DNA of 64,000 nt from Acidobacteriota bacterium (GTDB lineage: Bacteria > Acidobacteriota > Terriglobia > Bryobacterales > Bryobacteraceae): NCBI GenBank assembly GCA_018268935.1, contig JAFDVS010000013.1:4531-68530 (forward strand). Direction: 5' to 3'. A model generated the notes under the pieces. The model was not told where the DNA came from. It did no database searches and saw only the letters and a list, made by a program, of their open reading frames with translations. The position numbers and the translations under genes were made by a program. Positions 33,769 to 42,704 of this stretch are shown piece after piece (the stretch's first letter is position 1; each line of letters starts with the position of its first letter).

Positions 33769-34146
33769 GTGTCGTATTTGATCTTCGCGGTGGAAGATAA
33801 TCCGATTGCCGGCGAGATCGTGCAAACCGCACTGGAGAGCCGGGGCCATAAGGTAGCACTGGTTGAGACGGGCCGAAACGCCATTGAATGGCTATCGAAC
33901 AACCGGTGTGACCTGATCCTGTTGGATCTGATGCTGCCGGATGCCGATGGAGGACAACTGGTGGAGGTCCTGCGGAGGCTGCCGAACGGAGGGAAGGTGC
34001 CGATTCTGGCCTTTTCCGCGTTCGGCTCGAAACTGGCGGAGTTGCGGCGCAGCGGAGCGCCGTTTGACGGCTACATTGCCAAGCCGGTGGAACCGGAGGA
34101 ATTGATCCGGTTAGTGGAGTCGCACATGCTGGCCCCGGCGGGCTAG
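33769..34146 (+). CDS. Single-domain response regulator
   Basis: This 125-aa protein is a stand-alone receiver: acidic pocket VEDN (Asp10), phospho-acceptor Asp53 in LILLDLMLPD, Ser83 in LAFSAFG and Lys105 in YIAKPVEPEE. It has no output domain. GTG start with GGGAG 8 nt upstream. Seventeen bp separate it from the CpaE-like gene, and it is the natural partner of the histidine kinase at the end of this cluster. Confidence 0.92.
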   Translation: MSYLIFAVEDNPIAGEIVQTALESRGHKVALVETGRNAIEWLSNNRCDLILLDLMLPDADGGQLVEVLRRLPNGGKVPILAFSAFGSKLAELRRSGAPFDGYIAKPVEPEELIRLVESHMLAPAG

Positions 34147-34241
34147 GAAACGGCGGGTTTGCGGGTCCCCCGGGCTGTGCCGGACGCGGTGGTTTTGAAC
34201 TAAGTTTGAGAAAATCAACGAGATGAAACCACTTATCGGTT

Positions 34242-36023
34242 ATGCATGCTCGAAGTGGTTCACGCGTGCAGGAAGCTGCAAACGGCGGAAGCGGTAAGGC
34301 AAGGGGGAAGACGTATCCGGCGGTTTTGGGGAAATGTCCCACCGGTATCCGAGGGTTGGACGAGCTGACATCGGGGGGCCTGCCGCGGGGGCGGCCGACA
34401 CTGGTTTGTGGCGGGGCCGGATGTGGGAAGACTCTGCTGGCGGTGGAGTTTCTGGTTCGCGGGGCGACGCAGTTTGCCGAGCCGGGGGTTCTGGTAGTTT
34501 TTGAGGAAACGGCCCAGGACGTGACGCGCAATGTTGCTTCGCTGGGGTTTGATCTCGACGATCTGGTGCGGCGGAAACTGCTGCGCATCGACTAAGTCCA
34601 AATCGACCCGGTCGCGCCCATCGAGAGCGGCGAGTACAATCTGGAAGGGCTTTTTGTCCGCATCAAACGGGCGATTGAGGCAGTAGGGGCAAAACGGATC
34701 GCGCTGGACTCGATTGAGAACCTGTTCGGGGCCTGTGCCAATGACATCCTGGTGCGGAGCGAGTTGAGACGTTTGTTTGCCTGTTTGAAGGACCTGGGCT
34801 TGACCTCGGTGATTACGGGCGAGCGCGGTGCGGGGCAACTGACGCGGCGGGGGATTGAGGAATATGTGTCGGACTGCGTGATCCTGTTGGACCACCGGAT
34901 CACGGAGGAACTGGCGACGCGGCGAATGCGGGTGGTGAAGTACCGGGGATCGAAGCACGGGACGAACGAGTACCCGTTCATGATCGACGAACAGGGGATC
35001 GTGGTGGTGCCGCTGACTTCGCTTGAATTGAGGCAGCCGGCGCTGGAGACGTTCATCTCCTCGGGGGTACCGCAACTGGACGAAATGCTGGGCGGATCAG
35101 GATATTACTGTGGCAGCACGGTGCTGGTATCCGGCCATGCGGGGACAGGCAAGACGAGTCTGGCGGCAACGTTTGTGCACCACGCCTGCAGCAAGGGGAA
35201 CAGGGCACTCTACTTTGCCTACGAGGAGTCGGCGGAGCAGATCGAGCGCGGGATGCGGTCGATCGGGCTCGATATAGAGAAATTCGTGCGGTCCGGGCGG
35301 CTGCGGTTTCATTGCATACGCCCGCACTACTGCGGTTTGGAAACACACCTGGCGAAGCTGCATGCGGCGGTTCACGATTTCGACCCGCATGTAGTGGTAT
35401 TGGATCCGGCGACGGACCTTGCGGTGATTGGAACAGAGTCGGAAGTGCGCTCGACGCTGACGCGCATTATCGACTTCTGCAAGTCGTCCGGGCACACCAC
35501 GCTGCTGACGGCGTTGCACCACGACACGCGCACGGACGGCGGCTCGTCGGCGGGGATATCCTCGCTGATCGACACCTGGATTGAGTTGCGCGATGTGGAA
35601 CAGGTGGGGGAACGGAACCGCGCGGTGTATGTACGGAAATCACGCGGGATGGCGCATTCCAACCAGGTTCGGGAGTTTCTCATTACGAGCGAGGGTATCC
35701 GGCTGGTGGATGTATGCATCGGGCCGGACGGCGTATTGACGGGATCGGCGCGAGCGAGCTACGAAGGGCGGCTGAGGAGCGAGCAAGGTGTGGCGAAGCG
35801 GCGTTTGGAGTCGCTGAATAAGGAACTGCTGAGCCGGGAAGAGATTCTCTCCTCGCGGATTGCAGCAATGAAGGCGGAGTATGAGTGCGAGCGCTCGCGG
35901 ATGGAGACTGAGTTTGCGTTACTGGCATGGAAGGAAGAGGCGTTTCGCGGAGACCGGGATGCCGTTGCCAGAAGCCGGTCAGGCAATGACGGGTTGATTC
36001 CCGCAGTGATCAAGGGAGGATAA
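34242..36023 (+). pseudogene. kaiC: KaiC-like tandem RecA ATPase gene interrupted by an in-frame TAA
   Basis: Reading through one TAA at 34593-34595 gives a continuous 593-residue KaiC-family protein. Before it lie TGIRGLDELTSGGLPRG and the first Walker A GGAGCGKT; after it VQIDPVAPIESGEYNLEGLF continues the family pattern, where the interrupted position is normally Tyr (IDYVQIDP). A single change of TAC or TAT to TAA explains it. The second RecA domain has Walker A GHAGTGKT and FAYEES, and the C-terminus is coiled coil. Both halves share one frame and there is no other damage, so the mutation is recent, or a sequencing error, or the halves are made separately. Confidence 0.8.
34752..36023 (+). 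CDS. 3' part of the KaiC-like gene, possibly translated alone
   Basis: Beyond the TAA the first usable start is a GTG at 34752 without a clear Shine-Dalgarno. A product from there (423 aa) would contain the end of the first RecA domain and the complete second one: SGVPQLDEMLGGSGYYCGS, Walker A GHAGTGKTSL, Glu in YFAYEESAEQ, Walker B HVVVLDPATDL, and a charged coiled-coil tail (KRRLESLNKELLSREEIL). It ends right before kaiB (0 nt gap). Whether it is expressed alone is unknown. Confidence 0.45.
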   Translation: MRSELRRLFACLKDLGLTSVITGERGAGQLTRRGIEEYVSDCVILLDHRITEELATRRMRVVKYRGSKHGTNEYPFMIDEQGIVVVPLTSLELRQPALETFISSGVPQLDEMLGGSGYYCGSTVLVSGHAGTGKTSLAATFVHHACSKGNRALYFAYEESAEQIERGMRSIGLDIEKFVRSGRLRFHCIRPHYCGLETHLAKLHAAVHDFDPHVVVLDPATDLAVIGTESEVRSTLTRIIDFCKSSGHTTLLTALHHDTRTDGGSSAGISSLIDTWIELRDVEQVGERNRAVYVRKSRGMAHSNQVREFLITSEGIRLVDVCIGPDGVLTGSARASYEGRLRSEQGVAKRRLESLNKELLSREEILSSRIAAMKAEYECERSRMETEFALLAWKEEAFRGDRDAVARSRSGNDGLIPAVIKGG

Positions 36024-36359
36024 ATGAAGAGGAAACCGGCGGTTGCCGGAAAGCGCGTGCGCGAGGATGGCGGCGAGCCGGACTTGCGTTATTTCCTGCG
36101 GCTGTATGTGGCGGGCCCGTCGGCACGCTCAACGGCGGCAGTGGCGAACCTGAAAGCCGTATGTGAATCGCATCTGAAGGGCCGCTACGAACTGGAGGTA
36201 TGCGACATTTACCAGCAACCGGAGCTGGCGCAAATGGAACAAGTGGTGGCCGTCCCCACGCTCATCCGGAGGCTGCCGCCGCCGGTGAGGAGGGTGATCG
36301 GCGATCTATCCAGGGAAGACCGGGTGCTGGTGGGGCTGGACCTGATAGCGGGAGCGTAG
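36024..36359 (+). CDS. kaiB: KaiB-like protein
   Basis: The 111-aa protein has the KaiB thioredoxin-like fold pattern: LRLYVAGPSARSTAAVANLK, then YELEVCDIYQQPELA and VVAVPTLIRRLPPPVRRVIG, with the conserved Pro-Thr-Leu before the variable half. KaiB binds the KaiC ring in cyanobacterial clocks; in other bacteria kaiBC pairs serve stress or signalling roles. It starts immediately after the KaiC-like stop, with AAGGGAGG before the ATG. No kaiA is present. Confidence 0.92.
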   Translation: MKRKPAVAGKRVREDGGEPDLRYFLRLYVAGPSARSTAAVANLKAVCESHLKGRYELEVCDIYQQPELAQMEQVVAVPTLIRRLPPPVRRVIGDLSREDRVLVGLDLIAGA

Positions 36360-36360
36360 A

Positions 36361-38319
36361 ATGGCGAGGACGGCAGGCGGCGGATCGGGCACGGGGTCGG
36401 CTGCGGCGTTTGCCGATGTCGTCGCCGCCATTGGGGCAGGCGAAGTAGATGCGCTGGTGCTGCGGACCCCGGCAGGGGAGCGGATCTTCGCCGCGGTGAC
36501 GGAGGAGCATCCTTACCGGGCGCTGGTGGAGGCGATGAGCGAAGGGGCACTGACGTTGGCGGGGGATGGGATGATTGTATACGCCAACGCGGCGTTCGCC
36601 GCGCTGTTGGGGCTGGGCCTGGAGCGGGTCATCGGAAGCAATCTGCGGCGCCTGTTGTGCCGGCTGGATGAAGGAAAGCTCGATAGCTTGCTGCAGGATG
36701 CGCGGGGAGCCCCGGCACGGGCGGAGGTATCGCTGCAATCGGCAGCCGGGCAATGCATGCCCGCTCAGATCTCGGTGCAACTGTTGCCGGGACGCAATCC
36801 GGAGCGGTTCTGCGCGGTGGTGACGGATCTGCGGGAGGTGGAGGCGAACCATCAGTCGCAGGCACGCCTGGCTTCGATTGTGGAGACCTCCTCCGATGGC
36901 ATCGCCAGCGTGCGGTTGGATGGAACCGTTCTGAGCTGGAACCAGGGCGCGGAGCGGCTGCTGGGCTACCAGTCCAGCGAGATGATGCAACAACCGTTCC
37001 AAACGGTGTTTTCGGCCGGCGCGGTACAGGAGTTTGAGGCCGTGCTGCGGCGCATTGCTTTCGGGGAAGCGGTGGCGAGGCTGGAGACCACGGCAACGCG
37101 GAAGGACGGCGGGGAGATGGATGTGCTGCTGACGCTTTCGCCGGTTCACGACCGGGAAGGCAAAGTGACGGCGGCGAGCGCCATCGCGCAGGATTTCACC
37201 GAGCGGCGAAGGGCGCACCAGCGACTGCTGAGCGTCCTGGAATCGGCGCCGGACGCGATCGTGGTTGTTGATTTACATGGGCTCGTTGTGCTGGTGAACA
37301 CACAGGCGGAAGCGTTGTTCGGACTGCGGCGGGAACAGATTTTCGGCCTGCCGTTAGCGTCGCTGATGTCGAGCGATTTCGGGGTGGAATTCGCGGAATG
37401 GCTGGGCATGGAGTCAATGAAGGAGAAACGGCGGGGCCATCGGGAATTCACGGTGTACCGGGCGGATGGTGGCGGCGTGCCCGCGGAGGTTTCCATTGGG
37501 GCCGTGGAAACAGGCGACGGGATCTTGTTGTGCACAACCCTGCGGGACGTGAGCGAGCGGCGGCTCTACCAGACGGAGTTACAGGAAAGGAATCTGCAGT
37601 TGGAGGAAGCGCTGCGGGCCAAGGACCGGTTTCTGGCGGCCATGTCGCATGAACTGCGTACGCCTCTGACGGCGATCATCGGACTAACGGGCCTGCTGCT
37701 GATGAAGACTGCCGGCCCGCTGCAGGACACGCAGGTGCGGCATCTGGAGCGGATACTGGGGAGTGGGCGCCACCTGCAGGCGCTGATCAGCGACCTGCTG
37801 GATCTGGCGCGCCTGGATTCGGGTATGGCGAAGCTCGAAATCGAAGCGGTGGATGGCGATGAGATTCTGCAGGAGGTGCATCAGGATCTGGCAACGCAGG
37901 CGGAGCAAAAAGGGCTGGCGCTGGTGGCAAGGCGTTGTGAAACCCCTGTGACACTGTGGACGGACCGGCGGTATCTGCGGCAAATCCTAAGCAACCTGGT
38001 GAGCAATTCGGTGAAGTACACGAACGTGGGTGAAGTGGAAGTCTCCCTGATAGGGGAAAGCGAAGAGCAGCAGGAACTGGTGCGGTTCCGGGTAAGAGAT
38101 ACGGGAGTGGGGATTGGGCAGGAGGATCTGACGAGGCTGTTCTCGGAGTTCTGGCGCGCGCAGAGCGTGCGCGGAGCGCGGACGGAGGGGGCAGGGCTCG
38201 GACTGTACCTGAGCCAGCGGCTGGCTTCGCTGCTGGGCGGCCGCATCACGGTGGAAAGTGAAGTGAGCCGCGGCAGCACATTTACACTGACTCTTCCCTT
38301 GCAAGCCCCCACCAACTGA
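36361..38319 (+). CDS. Multi-PAS sensor histidine kinase
   Basis: This 652-aa cytoplasmic kinase has no membrane helix. It contains three PAS domains at about 55-160, 170-280 and 285-400 (LALAGDGMIVYANAAF-like, VRLDGTVLSWNQGAERLLGY, VDLHGLVVLVNTQAEALFG), a HisKA domain with MSHELRTPLTAI, and a HATPase with NLVSNSVKYT, DTGVGIG and GAGLGLYLS. It starts 1 nt after the kaiB stop, so KaiB, KaiC and this kinase are co-expressed. It probably signals to the receiver protein at 33769. Confidence 0.93.
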   Translation: MARTAGGGSGTGSAAAFADVVAAIGAGEVDALVLRTPAGERIFAAVTEEHPYRALVEAMSEGALTLAGDGMIVYANAAFAALLGLGLERVIGSNLRRLLCRLDEGKLDSLLQDARGAPARAEVSLQSAAGQCMPAQISVQLLPGRNPERFCAVVTDLREVEANHQSQARLASIVETSSDGIASVRLDGTVLSWNQGAERLLGYQSSEMMQQPFQTVFSAGAVQEFEAVLRRIAFGEAVARLETTATRKDGGEMDVLLTLSPVHDREGKVTAASAIAQDFTERRRAHQRLLSVLESAPDAIVVVDLHGLVVLVNTQAEALFGLRREQIFGLPLASLMSSDFGVEFAEWLGMESMKEKRRGHREFTVYRADGGGVPAEVSIGAVETGDGILLCTTLRDVSERRLYQTELQERNLQLEEALRAKDRFLAAMSHELRTPLTAIIGLTGLLLMKTAGPLQDTQVRHLERILGSGRHLQALISDLLDLARLDSGMAKLEIEAVDGDEILQEVHQDLATQAEQKGLALVARRCETPVTLWTDRRYLRQILSNLVSNSVKYTNVGEVEVSLIGESEEQQELVRFRVRDTGVGIGQEDLTRLFSEFWRAQSVRGARTEGAGLGLYLSQRLASLLGGRITVESEVSRGSTFTLTLPLQAPTN

Positions 38320-38355
38320 GATTCCCGCCGGCGGTGAAGGCGCTGGAGGGCTTGG

Positions 38356-38361
38356 TACCAT
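38356..38361 (+). promoter_or_regulatory. TACCAT -10 hexamer before the M20 peptidase gene
   Basis: TACCAT ends 7 nt before the ATG at 38369, with no Shine-Dalgarno between, fitting the leaderless pattern of this window. Confidence 0.3.
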
Positions 38362-38368
38362 AAAGCGC

Positions 38369-39766
38369 ATGTTCCAAGCTGCGTTCCTTTTCCTCGCAAT
38401 GGCCATGAGGGCTGCGGAGCCCGCCGTCGATTGGGAGAAGACGAATGCCGAGACACTGCGCCACTACCAGTCCATTGTTCGCATCAACACCAGCAATCCG
38501 CCGGGGAACGAAACCGAGGTGGTGAACTACCTGAAGGGTGTGCTGGACCGGGAGGGAATCGGCTACCAGGTGTTCGCGCGCGAACCGAGCCGCGCGAACC
38601 TGGTGGCGCGGCTGAAAGGCAATGGACGCAAGAAGCCGATTCTGATCCTGGGGCACACGGACACCGTCGGCGTGCAGGCCGAGCGCTGGCCGGTGGATCC
38701 ATTCGGTGCGGTGCGCAAGGACGGGTTCATCTGGGGGCGAGGCACTACGGACAACAAGGATTGTGTAGCGGCTGGGCTGATGCTGATGCTGATGCTGAAG
38801 CGCCTGGGGGTGACACTCGACCGCGATGTGATCTATGTGGCCGAGGCGAGCGAGGAAAGCTCAACCAGCCCCACCAATGTCGGGATCGACTACCTGGTGG
38901 AGAAGCATTGGCCGGATATCGAAGCGGAATATGCGCTGGCCGAAGGCGGGTTCGTTCATTCCGAGAACGGGCGTGTCCGATTCGTGGAAATTGCAGCCAC
39001 GGAGAAGGTGCCGCGCCGCGCCAGGCTGGTGGCGACGGGCACGTCGGGGCACGGGTCGCGGCCACGGCGCGACAACGCGATTGTGCATCTGGCAAGCGCC
39101 GTAAGCCGGATCGGCAAGTGGGAGCCGCCGATGCGGTTGAACGATGTCACGCGCACCTTCTTCGAGCGGCTGGCGACGATCAGCCCTAAGGAAGAAGCGG
39201 CGCGATACAACGGGCTGGTGGATCCGCGGAAGACGGCCGCGATTCAGAACTACTTCGCGGAGCACGATCTGGGGAAATATTCCGTGCTGCGCACGTCGAT
39301 CTCACCTACGATTCTGAGCGGCGGATTCCGGCAGAACGTGATCCCGTCGCAGGCTGAAGCGATGCTGGATATCCGCGCGTTGCCGGATGAGAACATGACG
39401 GCGTTTTATGCGGAGATGGACCGGATTATCTCGGATCCGGCGGTGAAGATTGTGCCGATGGCGCCGGGCCGGCCTTCGGCGCCGCCCAGCCGGTTGGACA
39501 CGGATATGTGGCGGGCCCTGGAGGCGACGCAACGCCGGATGTACCCGGGCGCGATCACGGTGCCGGGGATGGTGACGGGCTCAACGGATCTGGCGCAGCT
39601 TCGCGCCAAGGGTGTGCAGGCGTATGGAATCGGCCCGCGTTTCGATGAAGCGGAGTTCGCCGAACACGGGTGGCATAGCGACGTGGAGCGGCTGAGTGAG
39701 GACTCGCTGTACGGGCTGGTGCAATTCGTCTGGCACACGGTGCTGGAGGTTGCGGCCAGCAAGTAG
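38369..39766 (+). CDS. M20-family zinc metallopeptidase, exported
   Basis: This 465-aa protein has a signal peptide (MFQAAFLFLAMAMRAAE) and an M20 peptidase domain of the ArgE/DapE/CPG2 type. Metal ligands and catalytic residues are in order: His-Thr-Asp in LILGHTDTVG, Asp in GRGTTDNKD, Glu-Glu in AEASEESS and the dimerisation-domain His in TGTSGHGSRP. Exported M20 enzymes degrade dipeptides or N-acyl amino acids. The next gene begins 49 nt on, behind its own -10 box. Confidence 0.9.
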   Translation: MFQAAFLFLAMAMRAAEPAVDWEKTNAETLRHYQSIVRINTSNPPGNETEVVNYLKGVLDREGIGYQVFAREPSRANLVARLKGNGRKKPILILGHTDTVGVQAERWPVDPFGAVRKDGFIWGRGTTDNKDCVAAGLMLMLMLKRLGVTLDRDVIYVAEASEESSTSPTNVGIDYLVEKHWPDIEAEYALAEGGFVHSENGRVRFVEIAATEKVPRRARLVATGTSGHGSRPRRDNAIVHLASAVSRIGKWEPPMRLNDVTRTFFERLATISPKEEAARYNGLVDPRKTAAIQNYFAEHDLGKYSVLRTSISPTILSGGFRQNVIPSQAEAMLDIRALPDENMTAFYAEMDRIISDPAVKIVPMAPGRPSAPPSRLDTDMWRALEATQRRMYPGAITVPGMVTGSTDLAQLRAKGVQAYGIGPRFDEAEFAEHGWHSDVERLSEDSLYGLVQFVWHTVLEVAASK

Positions 39767-39778
39767 CGCAGGTTGATA

Positions 39779-39784
39779 TATACT
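39779..39784 (+). promoter_or_regulatory. TATACT -10 hexamer before the gene at 39816
   Basis: TATACT lies 31 nt upstream of the ATG and leaves a normal leader with AAGAGGTG as ribosome site. A fitting -35 is not seen. Confidence 0.35.
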
Positions 39785-39815
39785 GGCGGAAACTGGCAAT
39801 CCCAAGAGGTGCGCG

Positions 39816-40793
39816 ATGAACATGACCCGTCGTGGTTGGATCCAGGCAGGCGCAGCGGCTGGCCTGTCGCTAATGACAGGGGCGGACAACCTGCTCGCGG
39901 CCGGCAAGGCCAAGAGCGATTCGCTGGCCACGCAGCTATACAAGAGCCTGTCCGACGAGCAAAGATCGAAGCTCTGCCTGGCGGCGAATGACCCCAAGCG
40001 CCAGTTCATCAGCAACTGGTGGTACATCCATCCCGAGCATCGGATTCCCAACAGTTTCTCGCGCGAGCAGCAGGAACTGATCCGGACGATTTTCGACAAT
40101 CTGCACCACCCGGAGTATCGCGATGCGGTGAACAACCAGGTGTTGATTGACCAGTACGGGGAAGCGAAGAATGCTCCGTCGGCGGGCTTTTTCGGCACCC
40201 CGGAGGATGAGGATTTCGAGTTCATCTTCACCGGCCACCATGTGACACGGCGCTGCAACGCGCGGTCGGACAAGGGGCAGGGATTCGGCGGAGCACCGAT
40301 CTTCTACGGGCACTATCCTCACCCGGTGAACAGCATGCGCGACAACTTTAACGAGGTCAAGGAGCACCCCGGCAATCCCTATTGGTACCAGGGCAAGCTG
40401 TTCAACCGCTTTGTGCAGGGTCTCGATGGACGGCAGCGGGAGTTGGGATTGGTTTCGGCAGAGCCGCGCGGGGAGCAGCCCGATGCAGTGATCCAGATTG
40501 CATCGCGGAAGCAGGGGTTACCTTGCTCCGAACTGAGCAGTGATCAGAAGAAGCTGCTGCTCGATACGATGCGTGGCATGATGGCGATGTTCCGTGAGGA
40601 TGATGTAAAGGCGACCATCGACACGATCAAGAAGAAGAATGTGCTCAGCCGGCTGCAGGTGTCCTGGTATGGCGGCAAGTACGATATCGGGTCGGATCAG
40701 GTTTGGGACACGTGGCAGATTGAAGGGCCGGAAATGGTGTGGTACTTCCGCGGCGTGCCCCATATTCACTGCTATTTCCATTTGAAGGCTTAG
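39816..40793 (+). CDS. Tat-exported protein, DUF3500-like
   Basis: The 325-aa protein starts MNMTRRGWIQAGAAAGLSLM, a twin-arginine signal. The body has WWYIHPEHRIPNSFSREQQ, a GHHVTRRC motif near residue 140 and a His-rich end (FRGVPHIHCYFHLKA), consistent with the DUF3500 family (inference from pattern, no motif is decisive). The clustered His could bind a metal. A Shine-Dalgarno AAGAGG precedes the ATG. Function unknown. Confidence 0.65.
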   Translation: MNMTRRGWIQAGAAAGLSLMTGADNLLAAGKAKSDSLATQLYKSLSDEQRSKLCLAANDPKRQFISNWWYIHPEHRIPNSFSREQQELIRTIFDNLHHPEYRDAVNNQVLIDQYGEAKNAPSAGFFGTPEDEDFEFIFTGHHVTRRCNARSDKGQGFGGAPIFYGHYPHPVNSMRDNFNEVKEHPGNPYWYQGKLFNRFVQGLDGRQRELGLVSAEPRGEQPDAVIQIASRKQGLPCSELSSDQKKLLLDTMRGMMAMFREDDVKATIDTIKKKNVLSRLQVSWYGGKYDIGSDQVWDTWQIEGPEMVWYFRGVPHIHCYFHLKA

Positions 40794-40816
40794 GTGTCCG
40801 GCGTTCCCGGATGCGT

Positions 40817-41395
40817 TTACGGCATTTGGAATTTCCACTCCAGGGTGCCGGCGCCGCTTGCCGCATTCGTTGTAATGACACCGGCGCTACCGCCAAACAC
40901 GGCGCGAAACCGCAGCGGCGGTCCGGGAACATATTGGAAATTGAGATACGAAAGAACTCCCGTGAGATCGCCAAACGGTGACCCCGGAGTACTGACCACC
41001 GGGCCAGCCATGGCGACGATCGCATTGGGCCGGTCGGCCAGCAGCACTTCATCCACGCGAACCTCAAAGTAGGCCACCGACGACGGGTCAGCGGGCGCAG
41101 GCGGTTCAGGGAGGGGATACGGCGCGGATGGAGGGACAAGGAACACCTGAATCGCCAGGACATCGCGTCCCGCGATTGGGAACCGGTATCGCACGCGAAT
41201 CTCCAGCGTCCCGGCAGCCAGCGCCGCTCCTACCTCCGGAGTAAACTCCAGTGGGGAGGGCGTCAGCAATCCAGATGGCGGCACCTTCGCTTCAATGTCG
41301 AACTTCAGCCGCATTGCCAGAAGACGCTCCGCACGTGCGGACGGCACAGCCACAGCGAGTGCCGGAGCAGCCAGCAGCCAGGTTCTTCGATTCAT
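40817..41395 (-). CDS. Hypothetical exported protein
   Basis: This 192-aa protein has a Tat-like signal (MNRRTWLLAAPALAVAVPSARA) and a mature beta-rich domain (LEIRVRYRFPIAGRDVLAIQVF, VAYFEVRVDEVLLADRPN). No family is recognised. Its start overlaps the stop of the upstream gene by 4 nt; both encode Tat-exported proteins with similar segments about 'VVIGLIVENP/AIVAMAGPVV', so they probably act together outside the cytoplasm. Confidence 0.6.
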   Translation of the reverse strand: MNRRTWLLAAPALAVAVPSARAERLLAMRLKFDIEAKVPPSGLLTPSPLEFTPEVGAALAAGTLEIRVRYRFPIAGRDVLAIQVFLVPPSAPYPLPEPPAPADPSSVAYFEVRVDEVLLADRPNAIVAMAGPVVSTPGSPFGDLTGVLSYLNFQYVPGPPLRFRAVFGGSAGVITTNAASGAGTLEWKFQMP

Positions 41396-42000
41396 CGCAA
41401 GCCTCCTTCGCTAATTTGCAATCGCCCCGATCCGGTTCGGGCACCCAACACATGACTGCTGGCCGTCGATGACACTACCAGCGACAGGTTGTCTGATCCA
41501 GCCGCATCGAGCGCGGCCGAGAACACCATCACTCGCGAGGTCAGATTGCCGAAGAACGTGCTGGTCGGATTCTCGACAATCAGGCCGATCACCACGAGGT
41601 GGGGAAACGGCTCATTCTTCACCAACACGCTGGTGACATCCGTGAAGATCTCAATGAGTATCCTGGGATCTCCGGATGGAACCTCGTTATCGGCGGAAAA
41701 CGGTTTGGCTGGATCCTCGAAGTACGCCAGGGAACGCATGGTATCCCCGTCGCCATAGGGAAACTCCACGCGCTCGCGCTGCCGTAACGCGCCGCTCCTC
41801 ACTCTGTCGGCAATTGCCGCGTTCGGCGTCAGCGGGTTAGTCAATGCATCCACCAGAAATGAGAATCCGGAGCTATGCTCGCTCACGAACCGGTAGCGTT
41901 CGGCGAACTTCCCCGCTTTCGCCACCCTCGGCAGAGCTGCGCCGGCAGTAGCCGCGCCCGCGGCAAAGAATTGCCTCCGCCGCATTTTGTTATTCATCAT
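41392..42000 (-). CDS. Hypothetical Tat-exported protein
   Basis: The 202-aa protein starts MMNNKMRRRQFFAAGAATAG, a twin-arginine signal. The mature part is beta-rich with no recognised motif (FLVDALTNPLTPNAAIADRV, PHLVVIGLIVENPTSTFFG). I chose the ATG at 42000 because AAAAGGAG lies 6 nt before it; the open frame to 42087 has no ribosome site. It is first in a two-gene operon. Just upstream lies the divergent ECF sigma gene. Confidence 0.65.
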   Translation of the reverse strand: MMNNKMRRRQFFAAGAATAGAALPRVAKAGKFAERYRFVSEHSSGFSFLVDALTNPLTPNAAIADRVRSGALRQRERVEFPYGDGDTMRSLAYFEDPAKPFSADNEVPSGDPRILIEIFTDVTSVLVKNEPFPHLVVIGLIVENPTSTFFGNLTSRVMVFSAALDAAGSDNLSLVVSSTASSHVLGARTGSGRLQISEGGLR

Positions 42001-42118
42001 GGTCACTCCTTTTTTGAGTTCTGCTAGCAGTGGCGGTTTTCCGTAAAAAACCGGACCATGAAAAGAACAATGAAATTCCACCGGCATTCCGGTTCGCTAC
42101 TACGATAGACTTACTCGA

Positions 42119-42688
42119 ATGCCAGAGCGTCCCGGGGACATTACGCAACTCCTGATTTCCTGGGCTGCCGGCGATGAGGGCTCCCTCGATCGCCTCTCTC
42201 CTTTGGTGTATGAAGAGCTACGCCGGATTGCGCGCAATCAGATGCGCCGTGAGCGCCGCGGTCACACACTGCAAACCACAGGACTCGTGCATGAGGCCTT
42301 TCTCCGGCTGGTTGACCCGAAGCTGGTTTCCTTCCGCGACCGGCTGCATTTCTTCGGCGCCGCGGCAAGCGCCATGCGCCGCGTACTGGTGGATCATGCC
42401 CGCGCCCGGCAAACCTCGAAACGAGGCGGCGGGGCGATCCGGCTCAACTTGGACGAAGAGGTTGGCGCCGCTGACCGCCACGCCGAGATACTGGAGATCG
42501 ATCAATGTCTCACGCGGCTGGCGGCCCTCGATGCACGTCAAAGCCGTATCGTCGAGTTGCGCTTCTTCGGCGGGCTTTCGATTGAAGAGACGGCGGAAGT
42601 GGAGGGCATCTCTCCGATGACCGTCAAGCGCGAATGGGCGGTCGCGCGCGCCTGGCTGTTTCGCGAAATGAAGCAGCGGGCGGAGTGA
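42119..42688 (+). CDS. ECF-type RNA polymerase sigma factor (TIGR02999/Sig-70_X6 family)
   Basis: This 189-aa protein has sigma region 2 ([54 protein letters not shown]) and region 4 ([20 protein letters not shown], then [17 protein letters not shown]). The [12 protein letters not shown] and [13 protein letters not shown] motifs are typical of the acidobacterial/planctomycete ECF group linked to Ser/Thr kinases. The kinase is encoded convergently, 16 bp away. No anti-sigma gene is present, so control may be through the kinase (inference). Confidence 0.93.
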   Translation: MPERPGDITQLLISWAAGDEGSLDRLSPLVYEELRRIARNQMRRERRGHTLQTTGLVHEAFLRLVDPKLVSFRDRLHFFGAAASAMRRVLVDHARARQTSKRGGGAIRLNLDEEVGAADRHAEILEIDQCLTRLAALDARQSRIVELRFFGGLSIEETAEVEGISPMTVKREWAVARAWLFREMKQRAE

Positions 42689-42704
42689 GTTTGGCCGGCA
42701 ACGC

